Shown: positions 54,731 to 62,131 of the stretch, piece after piece
Numbering within the stretch: the first letter of the stretch is position 1
Layout of the letters: each line of letters starts with the position of its first letter
Origin: Saprospiraceae bacterium
Lineage (GTDB): Bacteria > Bacteroidota > Bacteroidia > Chitinophagales > Saprospiraceae
DNA length: 64,000 nt
NCBI GenBank assembly: GCA_021739645.1
Contig: JAIPBL010000018.1
Location: forward strand, 19,500-83,499
Direction: 5' to 3'
Translations under genes and position numbers: made by a program
Notes under the pieces: generated by a model
What the model saw: only the letters and a program-made list of their open reading frames with translations
Told to the model about the DNA's origin: nothing
The model's database searches: none

Positions 54731-55806
54731 AACTACAAATTGAAGCCCTCGACCCGCTGTTTTTCAGGGACGGACGACCTTTCGCACTTGGAGAAGAAAC
54801 TTATGCAGAAGGTATTTTTCCGCCTTTGCCCACTACTGTTCGTGGCGCATTTCGCTCGCATTGGATGTCATGCCAATTAGGCCAACCAAATGCAGATAAG
54901 GACATATTGGCAAGGACTTCCAATAAACTTGAACTGGATTATTTTGGTTTGGGGGTCGCTGGCTCGCCTGTATTTCCAGCACCTTTAGACCTATTTTTCC
55001 CGGGCAAAGACGTACCAGCTACGTCAATGGGTTTACTTGATAAAAAAACCATCACTTCTTCATGTCCTTCTGAGGTCAGTCACTTATTCAAGGCACCGAA
55101 TAATGGCAAAACAGAATCTGTCGCTGGGCATCTACTGGAAACTGGGACAATGAAAGATTATATTGATGGTAAAAGCCCAGCAAGTTTTGAAACTAAACGG
55201 CTTACAGACTTCTCTACGAAGGAACATAAAATCGGCATTGGTCGTGATAATGAACTGCACCGTACCAAAGATGGATTGTTGTTCCGACTGGTCGCCAATC
55301 GTTTTCGAGATGAAAAAGATAAAGAACTGTGCATACTCCTTGACTTGCAAGGTTTTGATGCACAACAAGTCCCAATATCAAATGCTACCGTTATGCCCCT
55401 TGGAGGTGAACGTCGGAGTGTTACCATCAAAGCTGTCGATTTTTCATTGCCTAAAAGACCAAATATCAATGGAAAACATTTCAAAATCTGTTTGCTCACG
55501 CCTGCCTTGTTCGATTCATGGTATCCCACACATTTACTTACTGATTTCAAGGGACTTAAGTTAGTGGCAGCCTGTATTGGAAAGCCGCTTTCCGTTGGTG
55601 GTTGGGATATTTTGAAAAAATCACCCAAACCAATGCGCCGTGCTGTTCCAACTGGCAGCGTTTATTTAATGGAAGCAAAAGACGAGGAACAGGCCAATGA
55701 GATAGCCGAAATATACCACGCCAAATCCATTTGCCAACCCGCTGATGCGAGGGAGGGCTTTGGGTTTTGCTTTATTGCACAACCATTTGACAATCAAATA
55801 ATATAA
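54727..55806 (+). CDS. cmr3: Type III-B protein Cmr3
   Basis: Binds the crRNA 5' handle together with Cmr2. The opening ALDPLFFRDGRPFALGEETYA and PPLPTTVRGAFRSHW is the family signature, and the glycine-containing end SVGGWDILKKSPKPMRRAVP is conserved. 359 residues, usual length. Start overlaps the cmr2 stop. Confidence 0.93.
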   Translation: MKLQIEALDPLFFRDGRPFALGEETYAEGIFPPLPTTVRGAFRSHWMSCQLGQPNADKDILARTSNKLELDYFGLGVAGSPVFPAPLDLFFPGKDVPATSMGLLDKKTITSSCPSEVSHLFKAPNNGKTESVAGHLLETGTMKDYIDGKSPASFETKRLTDFSTKEHKIGIGRDNELHRTKDGLLFRLVANRFRDEKDKELCILLDLQGFDAQQVPISNATVMPLGGERRSVTIKAVDFSLPKRPNINGKHFKICLLTPALFDSWYPTHLLTDFKGLKLVAACIGKPLSVGGWDILKKSPKPMRRAVPTGSVYLMEAKDEEQANEIAEIYHAKSICQPADAREGFGFCFIAQPFDNQII

Positions 55807-55808
55807 TC

Positions 55809-56723
55809 ATGTTTCAACTCGCAAAACCTATCTTTTTTATCTGCGAAACGCCGCTCCATGCAGGGGCAGGTGGAGGTATCGGCACTGAATTGCCCATACA
55901 ACGGGAAGAATATACGCACTTCCCAAAAATCGAAGCATCTGGTATCAAAGGCGCTTTAAGAGAAGTATTTGAAAAGCAATACCCGAAAAGGGGACTGGAT
56001 GAGAATATGATTGCTGTCTTTGGGCATCCAAAAGAAGGCGATTTGAATGCTGGCGCCCTTGGCTTAACCGATGGGCGACTGTTGCTTTTTCCAGTCCGTA
56101 GTCGCCAAGGGGTGTTTGCTTGGGCAACCTGTCCTCGTGTACTCATACGCTTTGCCCGTGATTTGTACATAAGTGGGGAAAATGGAGGTGGACAAGGAGT
56201 AAAAGATTTGCAGAAATTAGTAGAAGCTATTCCCAAAGGCAAAAGTACTGTGCCCACAAACAGCGAGATTGGCATGCCCATAAAGACTGATAATACCAAG
56301 GGTAATGTGTTCTTGGAAGAGTATAGCATTAACGTTGAAGAAGATGTTGATACAGGGACGCTTGCCACTACCTTGGCCATCTTGTTGAATATTCCCGAAC
56401 TTCCTGGTCAATTTGTCGTCATTCCAGATGAATACTTTTCAGATTTTGTGCAACATAACACCGAAATACATACACGTATTAGAATCGGGGATAATGGTGT
56501 AGTGGAAGATGGGGCACTTTTTTCAGAAGAACATTTACCTGCTGAAAGTGTGCTATATACCCTCGCAATGGCCCATCCTGAATTTAAGAACCAAGGAATG
56601 TCTGCAAATAAAATCCTTGAAATTTTTGAAAAAGGCTTGCCATCAATTGTTCAAATAGGTGGCAATGCCACATTGGGCAAGGGCATAGTTCGAATCACTA
56701 AAGACTTTTTAAAAAATCAATAA
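55809..56723 (+). CDS. cmr4: Type III-B RAMP protein Cmr4 (backbone) with Glu at the usual catalytic Asp
   Basis: Cmr4 forms the helical backbone and cuts target RNA at 6-nt intervals. Family motifs: CETPLHAGAGGGIG, PIQREEYTHFPKI, ASGIKGALREVFE and the glycine loop QIGGNATLGKGIV. Known Cmr4s have Asp just before this motif (pattern VVDxPIQRE, Asp26 in the Pyrococcus protein). Here the aligned residues are GTELPIQRE, so Glu27 takes that place. The subunit should still assemble; RNA cleavage may be altered. Two bases after cmr3, touching cmr5. Confidence 0.92.
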   Translation: MFQLAKPIFFICETPLHAGAGGGIGTELPIQREEYTHFPKIEASGIKGALREVFEKQYPKRGLDENMIAVFGHPKEGDLNAGALGLTDGRLLLFPVRSRQGVFAWATCPRVLIRFARDLYISGENGGGQGVKDLQKLVEAIPKGKSTVPTNSEIGMPIKTDNTKGNVFLEEYSINVEEDVDTGTLATTLAILLNIPELPGQFVVIPDEYFSDFVQHNTEIHTRIRIGDNGVVEDGALFSEEHLPAESVLYTLAMAHPEFKNQGMSANKILEIFEKGLPSIVQIGGNATLGKGIVRITKDFLKNQ

Positions 56724-57152
56724 ATGGAAAATCTTGAAGCCAAACGGGCATTAAAAGCTTTTGAATTCGCCAATGAAGAAGAAACAACATCGTTAAATTA
56801 TTCTGCTGCTGTGCAGGAACTTCCATCTATGTTGCGGATGAATGGGTTGCGTGCTACTATGGCTTATTACTATTCTAAAATAGGGGGCCATAAATTAGTG
56901 TTTCAGCAATTATGCAGATGGTTTGTCCATGAAGAGGAGCCTACGAAGCTCATGAGCGAAAAATTTAAAGCACCAACTAAAGACAACCCAGAGCAACAGT
57001 TTATGGCAATTTTACTAGGATTACATGACGATGAATATCGTATCGTACAGGCGGAAACCTCTACGCTGGCAAATTGGATGATTCGTTTTGTCAAAACGGA
57101 AGATGCAAAACCTAAATCAACAACTCATGATACTGGACAACCTCAGGCTTAA
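56724..57152 (+). CDS. cmr5: Type III-B small subunit Cmr5
   Basis: 142 residues, all helical, with AKRALKAFEFANEEE, YSAAVQELPSMLRMNGLRAT and YYYSKIGGHKL, typical for Cmr5, the small subunit that lines the inner face of the complex. It begins right at the cmr4 stop and overlaps the start of cmr6. Confidence 0.9.
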   Translation: MENLEAKRALKAFEFANEEETTSLNYSAAVQELPSMLRMNGLRATMAYYYSKIGGHKLVFQQLCRWFVHEEEPTKLMSEKFKAPTKDNPEQQFMAILLGLHDDEYRIVQAETSTLANWMIRFVKTEDAKPKSTTHDTGQPQA

Positions 57153-58158
57153 ATCGTTCGACATAGATCGAAATGCAATTCTTGTCGAACCAGAAAATGT
57201 AGGGCAAGAAATTTTTGTAGCTTCTTCTGTTTTGAAAAAGGCATTTATCACACGTGCTTGGCTTGACCGAACCTTGGTAGATTGTTCAGTAGGAAAATGC
57301 CGACTTGGAGCGGAAGTAGAACAAAGCGGGAGACGTTTAAATGCAACTAAAGTCTGGCTTTCTTTAGAAAAAAGCACTCCTAATGAATCAAAAAGCCAGT
57401 TCAAGAATTTTGGACTCGAATTGAGCAAGCCTAAAAAGGGTTCGAATGCTTTTAAGGATATAGTCAGTTCCGAAAAAGAGAAACGCAAATTGTCAAGGCG
57501 TTTTCTAAAAACAGAAGATTCAAAGCCTGACCTTTGCAACTTCCAATTTGACAACGATTTTTTGGACAAACTGGCTGCACGGCATTTGTTCAATGCAAAG
57601 GCTTTATCTCCCGGAGGTTTGGTTGAAGCCGAATTAACGCCTGATTGGCGTTTTGTCACGGGCATGGGCGAAGCATCCGTTTATGAAACAAACATAATGC
57701 TGCACCATGTCTATGGAGTGCCATATATCCCTGCTTCATCAATCAAAGGCGTATTGCGGCACTATTTAGATGAATTTACAGAAGGGAAAAATTATATAGA
57801 AATGATTTTCGGCAAAGGAGATGGAGATTCCAGTACTAATAAACCAGTAAAAGGGCAATGTACTTTTTTTGATGCCTTCCCACTTAAAGCACCCCGAATT
57901 GAATTAGATGTTATGACTCCCCATTATCCTAAATATTATAGTGAAGGTTTGCCTCCTGCCGATTGGCAAAGCCCAACGCCAATTCATTTTTTGACTGTTG
58001 GAAAAGGAACACATTTTCGGTTTATGATAGGACTGCCAAATGTTGCTAATGTTGAAATTTTAAAAACAAATTTAACAACTTGGCTCGGAGAAGCATTGCA
58101 GTTTAGAGGCATCGGCGCCAAAACCGCCGTAGGCTACGGCTATATGCAAAAACAATAA
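57127..58158 (+). CDS. cmr6: Type III-B RAMP protein Cmr6
   Basis: ATG at 57127 (MILDNLRLKSFDIDRNAILV) overlaps cmr5 by 26 bases; an earlier TTG at 57088 is less likely. Family motifs: TGMGEASVYETNIMLHHVYG followed by PYIPASSIKGVLRHYL, TFFDAFPLKAP, DVMTPHYPKYY and the C-terminal GIGAKTAVGYGYM glycine loop. Cmr6 sits next to Cmr1 at the crRNA 3' end. 343 residues from this start. Last gene of the cmr operon. Confidence 0.93.
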   Translation: MILDNLRLKSFDIDRNAILVEPENVGQEIFVASSVLKKAFITRAWLDRTLVDCSVGKCRLGAEVEQSGRRLNATKVWLSLEKSTPNESKSQFKNFGLELSKPKKGSNAFKDIVSSEKEKRKLSRRFLKTEDSKPDLCNFQFDNDFLDKLAARHLFNAKALSPGGLVEAELTPDWRFVTGMGEASVYETNIMLHHVYGVPYIPASSIKGVLRHYLDEFTEGKNYIEMIFGKGDGDSSTNKPVKGQCTFFDAFPLKAPRIELDVMTPHYPKYYSEGLPPADWQSPTPIHFLTVGKGTHFRFMIGLPNVANVEILKTNLTTWLGEALQFRGIGAKTAVGYGYMQKQ

Positions 58159-58217
58159 AAAGCCCGAATCAGGGTGAAGTTCCTTGACCCCGCTGGCACT
58201 AAACCCTTCTCCCCCCA

Positions 58218-58250
58218 AGACCTGTCAGGTTTCAAAAACCTGACAGGTCT
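58218..58250. repeat. Perfect 15-bp hairpin (AGACCTGTCAGGTTT)
   Basis: AGACCTGTCAGGTTT (58218-58232), three-base loop CAA, and its exact complement (58236-58250). There is no T-run, so it is not a typical terminator. It may be a dispersed palindromic repeat or a protein-binding hairpin after the cmr operon. Confidence 0.6.
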
Positions 58251-58272
58251 CACCCATGGGGCACAAAAAAAA

Positions 58273-58299
58273 TCCCCGTCACCATCACAGCACCGGGGA
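58273..58299 (-). terminator. Rho-independent terminator of the gene at 58332
   Basis: On the minus strand TCCCCG / CGGGGA stem with 15-base loop followed by eight T. Next to it (58301-58331) are 7-base direct repeats (TCGTCAA). Confidence 0.7.
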
Positions 58300-58331
58300 A
58301 TCGTCAATCGTCAATCGTAATTCGTCAATCG

Positions 58332-58967
58332 CTAAAATACCTCCACCCGGATAGATTCCGACCAGTCGCTTTCACGGCCATAGGTGGCTTTGAACATGAA
58401 CTGGTAGAGGACGGCGGTGCCGCTGGGCTGGTCTTTGAGGAGGAAGCTGAGGCCGAAATCGTAGATGCCATTCTCCCAGCTGATGCCGTTGTCGAGGCTG
58501 CGGCGACCGATGACGCCCTTTATTTCACGAGGATTGTCGGCGGTGAGGATGAACCGCACCCGTCCCCTGACGGTCTCGCTGATGGCTTTGCGGGCTCGTG
58601 GCGGATTCACCCGACCGGTTTTCGGGAAGCCCTTCAGGTCGAGGCGGTAGCCGGGGCGGGTGAGGTAATCCGGGTTGTTGTTGGCAGTGGCTTCGAGCTT
58701 GTTAACGAGGCTGACATGGGCCACGAAGAGTTGTTGCTTGGCCAGGTCCTTGGCGTCTTTGTTGTCGCTGCCGCCAAACTGGACAAAGCGGCTGACGGCT
58801 TTGTGGTAATCGGTAGCCTTGGTGTCAAGTGTGGCGGCTTCGGTAATGACCAACGGGTAGGCTACGGCGTCGGAAACGACGATGGCGGCCGTGGTACTGA
58901 AAGTGTCGAGGCTAAGCTCGTCGAGGTCGGTCCAGCTGGCGCTGGCGATTCTGAGCAGTTCTGACAT
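58332..58967 (-). CDS. Hypothetical protein inside the CRISPR island
   Basis: ATG at 58967 (MSELLRIASASWTDLDELSL) is preferred; an upstream in-frame Met at 59060 adds a Pro/Thr-rich segment of low quality. 211 residues, soluble, no known family. Residues about 140-211 look like a beta-sandwich (RGRVRFILTADNPREIKGVI, SWENGIYDFGLSFLL, FMFKATYGRESDWSESIRVEVF). GC-rich with respect to the cmr genes and transcribed against them, with its own terminator. Probably not part of the CRISPR function, but this is inference. Confidence 0.7.
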   Translation of the reverse strand: MSELLRIASASWTDLDELSLDTFSTTAAIVVSDAVAYPLVITEAATLDTKATDYHKAVSRFVQFGGSDNKDAKDLAKQQLFVAHVSLVNKLEATANNNPDYLTRPGYRLDLKGFPKTGRVNPPRARKAISETVRGRVRFILTADNPREIKGVIGRRSLDNGISWENGIYDFGLSFLLKDQPSGTAVLYQFMFKATYGRESDWSESIRVEVF

Positions 58968-59060
58968 GGCAGGTGGAATGGTACTGTGTTGGCTGTTTGG
59001 ATTGGTTTGCCGGGCGTTGGCCGGGGTCGGTTTTGCTGGCGTTAAAGTCCTTGCAGTCAA

Positions 59061-59545
59061 CGGGTTAATGGTTTATTTGTCTTACTCATAATTGTGTACA
59101 AGCTGTATGCCAATTTTATTTACTACAAGGGCTTTTTCGCATTTTTCCGACCAATTATTTTACAAATCCGCACTGATTCCCAATTTTATTTAAAAATCAG
59201 CGTATTTTCCAAAACTCGATACGTATCCTCGATAAAACGATGCGTATGCTCGGCCAGCGGATACGTATCGGCCTTCTGCCCCTGTGCACCTGTGCCAATC
59301 GGCCTAGCTTCCTCGGTCGGAGGATACGGATTGCCGCCCAAACGATACGCCTTACCAGCCACTGGGTACGCCTGCCCCGCTGAGCGGGTGGCATCGCTCC
59401 CTTTAAAAGGGGTTTATTTTTGCCGGGGAAGGGTATCGTTTTGTCAAATAGGCGTACTGTTTGCCGGAGGAGGTGTATGGGTGGCTGAAATGGCGGATAT
59501 TGCGTAGCGAGGAAGGTGGTACTTTGGGGGCTGAAACTTTATTAA
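59061..59545. other. Gene-free stretch with degenerate GATACG-type repeats
   Basis: Between the 58332 gene and the nested palindrome. From about 59215 to 59460 the hexamer GATACG/GGTACG and its complement recur irregularly (for example CGATACGTATC, GGATACGTATC, AACGATACGCC). An open frame of 137 codons (59094-59507, plus) and a shorter minus frame of Arg/Ile repeats (59197-59394) cross it, but both look like by-products of the repeats. No promoter seen. Confidence 0.4.
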
Positions 59546-59822
59546 TTCTACTTTGTCACTTTAGGAAAATCCCGAAGGGATTCAATTTGAATAGCCTCCG
59601 ATGCGAGGCTGTCTCATAAGTCACTTTTTGAAAAACATGGCAGAATTTAATCTTGACACATAGGCACATAGAACACATAGGCATATACTATGTGTTCTAT
59701 GTGCCTATGTGTTTAAAAAATCCTGTATTGAATATTTTATGTTTACTTGTGAGACAGCCTCATACATATTTGACCCCTTTGGGGTCTCATAGTTGATAGA
59801 TTTCTATAGTGACAAAGTAGAA
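59546..59822. repeat. Triple nested inverted repeat upstream of cas1
   Basis: Three complementary pairs share nearly one centre: TTCTACTTTGTCACT (59546-59560 with 59808-59822), GAGGCTGTCTCA (59605-59616 with 59750-59761), and an inner perfect 25-bp stem (59656-59680 with 59688-59712) with a 7-base loop. Small hairpins AATCCC-GAA-GGGATT and GACCCC-TTT-GGGGTC sit in the two side arms. It looks like a MITE or several nested insertions. No gene inside. Confidence 0.75.
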
Positions 59823-59963
59823 TTTGGGGTTGAAATGACTTTGAACGTGCCTAACGGCACGTCTCAATCCCTAATTTCCATGACGTATAAGCCGGTAGGG
59901 ATTTCGGTAAATGCTGGAATACCGTGGATGCTGATGCTTACAGCTTTAATAAATTCTCTCACC

Positions 59964-60980
59964 ATGCAACTATTCCTTGATACCTACGGCGTATTCCTTG
60001 GGGTACGCAACGGAGCTTTCCATGTGAAGCCCCGACAATCTGAGGCAGCATCATTTGCCGTGCGGGAGGTAAATGCCATTTTTCTGACCAGGGGTGGCTA
60101 TGTGACCACCGATGCGATGGTATTGGCACTGGAGCACAATATACCCATCGTGCTATTGGATGCGATTGGCCATCCAGTGGGTCAACTTTGGAGCGGGCAA
60201 TTTGGCAGCACCTCTTTGGTGAGGCGAAACCAGGTGTTGTTTTCAACACATGAAGCGGGCTGGCGCTGGTCGGCAGGCTGGCTTTGGCGCAAGGTGGATG
60301 CCCAACGCCGATTGTTGGTGGGCATTGAAAAAGCTTTGGACGTGGAAGATGAAGCGTACCATGGTTTTCAAAAAAAACTGACCCGGGCCATTCCAGTGAT
60401 GAAACATTCGGCCAACTGTTTTGAGCGCTGGTCGGCGGATATGAGCCTTGGCAAAAGTGCCATCGCCGCTACCTTCAGGGGATGGGAAGGTACGGCGTCC
60501 CGACATTATTTCAGGTGCCTATCAGCTGCACTCCCTGTGGAATGGCAGTTTGAAGGACGAAGTTTCCGACCTGCCAAGGATGCTTTCAATGCTTTGTTGA
60601 ACTATCTCTACGGGATACTTTATGCCCAAATAGAGGTGGCACTTATCAAAGCAGGAATTGACCCTAGCCTCGCCATTCTTCATGCCGACCAATACAACCG
60701 CCCCACGATGGTCTATGATTTTATTGAGCCTTACCGACCATGGGCCGACAGGGTAGCTTTCTTGCTTTGCAAAAACGGCAAACTTACACCTACCTCTTTT
60801 GAGCAAACAGAAGCGGATGGTGTGCGCATTGGTTCTCCAGAAAAAACGGTGTTAGTGAAGGCTTGGTTTGACTTTGTGGAAGAAAAGGTTTTATTTGGGA
60901 AGAATTATATAAAACGGCTGGCCATGCTTGACCTGGAGGCAGTGGCCCTGGCTGGTACACTGAAGAAATTCACGCCGTGA
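59964..60980 (+). CDS. cas1: CRISPR-associated integrase Cas1
   Basis: Cas1 with Cas2 inserts new spacers at the leader end of the array. ATG at 59964 (MQLFLDTYGVFLGVRNGAFH) is the family start; a frame open from 59793 adds 57 residues unlike Cas1. Catalytic residues: Glu in GWEGTASRHYF, His in ILHADQYNRP, and acidic DFIEPYRPWADR. 338 residues. Just upstream lies a small hairpin (ACGTGCC-TAAC-GGCACGT, 59845-59862). It is followed by the DUF3761-like gene and cas2. Confidence 0.95.
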   Translation: MQLFLDTYGVFLGVRNGAFHVKPRQSEAASFAVREVNAIFLTRGGYVTTDAMVLALEHNIPIVLLDAIGHPVGQLWSGQFGSTSLVRRNQVLFSTHEAGWRWSAGWLWRKVDAQRRLLVGIEKALDVEDEAYHGFQKKLTRAIPVMKHSANCFERWSADMSLGKSAIAATFRGWEGTASRHYFRCLSAALPVEWQFEGRSFRPAKDAFNALLNYLYGILYAQIEVALIKAGIDPSLAILHADQYNRPTMVYDFIEPYRPWADRVAFLLCKNGKLTPTSFEQTEADGVRIGSPEKTVLVKAWFDFVEEKVLFGKNYIKRLAMLDLEAVALAGTLKKFTP

Positions 60981-61044
60981 GGGATAGGATTGTGAGAAGC
61001 TGTCGGTAGTTGGCTGAGTCATTATCATCTAAATCCATAAGTTT

Positions 61045-61746
61045 ATGAAAAATCCCATTTATGTATTGTTGGCAGTATTGCCTTTCTTTTGTTGCAGCGC
61101 CACGCACGCCCAAGTGGTGGAGCAAGTATTGGACAAAGCCATTGAAATAGCAGTGGACGAAATCCCTTCCATCTTACTGTCAAAGAGCGAACTGGACAAC
61201 CCAGGAGGCGGCGCCATTGACACCACCATGGACTGGACGGCTATTTGGCGAAGCTCGGACAGCCTAGGTGGCCGCAGTACACAGTTTGGCCCCAATGACT
61301 GGGAGGTGCGCCCAAAAGGCAAGCGCATAGGCTGTATCTGCATGGACGGCCTAGAAGACGACAGCTTCGGGCGAGGCGCCTGTGCAGGCCACGGTGGTGT
61401 GCGCTACTGGGTCTATAAAACGCCAGATGGCAAGGAGATGCACCACCCTACTGCCCGACATTTCAGGCATCCCGACCCCCTTTCCAGTGATGAAAAATCG
61501 GGTCTGGCTGCCAATAACGAAGCAGAGGACAAACCAATGGGCAGCCCATTTGGTAGCAAGAACATGATGGACAATTTTGTCAACCTGTCCATTATACTGG
61601 CTTCGTTTACCATGGTCATCTATTTTATGCGTCAAATGCTGGCGCCGAAACGTAAATCCAGGAGCCGAAGGCCCGCCAGAAAGGCTGCACCGAAACCAGC
61701 TCCACCGCAAGAAACCACTGAGGAAGAAGATGATGGGTTGTTATGA
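61045..61746 (+). CDS. Membrane-anchored DUF3761-like protein between cas1 and cas2
   Basis: 233 residues. It has a signal peptide (MKNPIYVLLAVLPFFCCSAT, then AQ), an extracytoplasmic part with the motif GCICMDGLEDDS-FGRGACAGHGGVRYW (from Cys97), and one membrane helix (about 176-196, FVNLSIILASFTMVIYFMRQ). A basic then acidic cytoplasmic tail follows (KRKSRSRRPARKAAPK, EETTEEEDD-like end). The C-x-C-x-DG...GRGACxGHGGV pattern resembles the small DUF3761 domain, whose role is unknown. The stop overlaps the cas2 start by four bases (ATGA), so it is translationally coupled to cas2. No such component is known to me in adaptation modules. Topology is inferred by eye. Confidence 0.8.
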   Translation: MKNPIYVLLAVLPFFCCSATHAQVVEQVLDKAIEIAVDEIPSILLSKSELDNPGGGAIDTTMDWTAIWRSSDSLGGRSTQFGPNDWEVRPKGKRIGCICMDGLEDDSFGRGACAGHGGVRYWVYKTPDGKEMHHPTARHFRHPDPLSSDEKSGLAANNEAEDKPMGSPFGSKNMMDNFVNLSIILASFTMVIYFMRQMLAPKRKSRSRRPARKAAPKPAPPQETTEEEDDGLL

Positions 61747-62045
61747 AGCATTTTATTTGCTATGACATAGAAAATGATGGCTGGCGTGATAAACTGGCCA
61801 AACTGTTGGACAAACATGGGTGCAAACGAGTGCAAAAAAGCGTTTTCATGGCAGTGGACTTTAGTCCTCGTGAGACAAAACAGCTGCGGCAAGCTTTTGA
61901 ACAGCTCATCTTGCCCCATTTACTGGCTACAGACAGTGTACTATGCCTTCCAGTGGAAAATGACCTTGCTATGCAGGTGGTATGGCACGGTATCAACAGC
62001 GATTTGCACCAAGCATTGGAGCGGCCTTTGACTAAATTGTTGTAA
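61743..62045 (+). CDS. cas2: CRISPR-associated protein Cas2
   Basis: 100 residues with the ferredoxin-like Cas2 fold: FICYDIENDGWRDKLAKLLD with the Asp at the end of the first strand, then GCKRVQKSVFMAV. It acts with Cas1 in spacer integration. It overlaps the DUF3761-like gene and ends 86 bases before the first repeat. Confidence 0.93.
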   Translation: MKHFICYDIENDGWRDKLAKLLDKHGCKRVQKSVFMAVDFSPRETKQLRQAFEQLILPHLLATDSVLCLPVENDLAMQVVWHGINSDLHQALERPLTKLL

Positions 62046-62131
62046 TTGCTATTTTTATTTAATATCATTGTGGCAGCAATAGTTCATTGAGTCATTAATT
62101 CACTGATTTTCAGTGCTTTGCACATGGACGT
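62046..62131 (+). promoter_or_regulatory. CRISPR leader
   Basis: AT-rich 86-base segment between cas2 and the first repeat, with a small hairpin CACTG-ATTTT-CAGTG. The last repeat at the other end is degenerate, so the leader should be on this side. Transcription probably starts here or runs through from cas2. Confidence 0.65.

Noticed and set aside
58199..58210. Twelve bases CTAAACCCTTCT identical to the start of the CRISPR repeat, after cmr6
   Set aside because: Only 12 of 37 bases match, with no second copy nearby, so it is probably chance or a very old remnant.
59094..59507. 137-codon plus-strand frame
   Set aside because: It crosses the GATACG repeats, has no homologous feature I can recognise, and starts in an AT-rich stretch without a promoter box.
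59793..59963. 57-residue N-terminal extension of Cas1
   Set aside because: Cas1 proteins begin at the MQLFLDTYG position; the extension runs into the palindromic element and a hairpin, and shows no Cas1 similarity.
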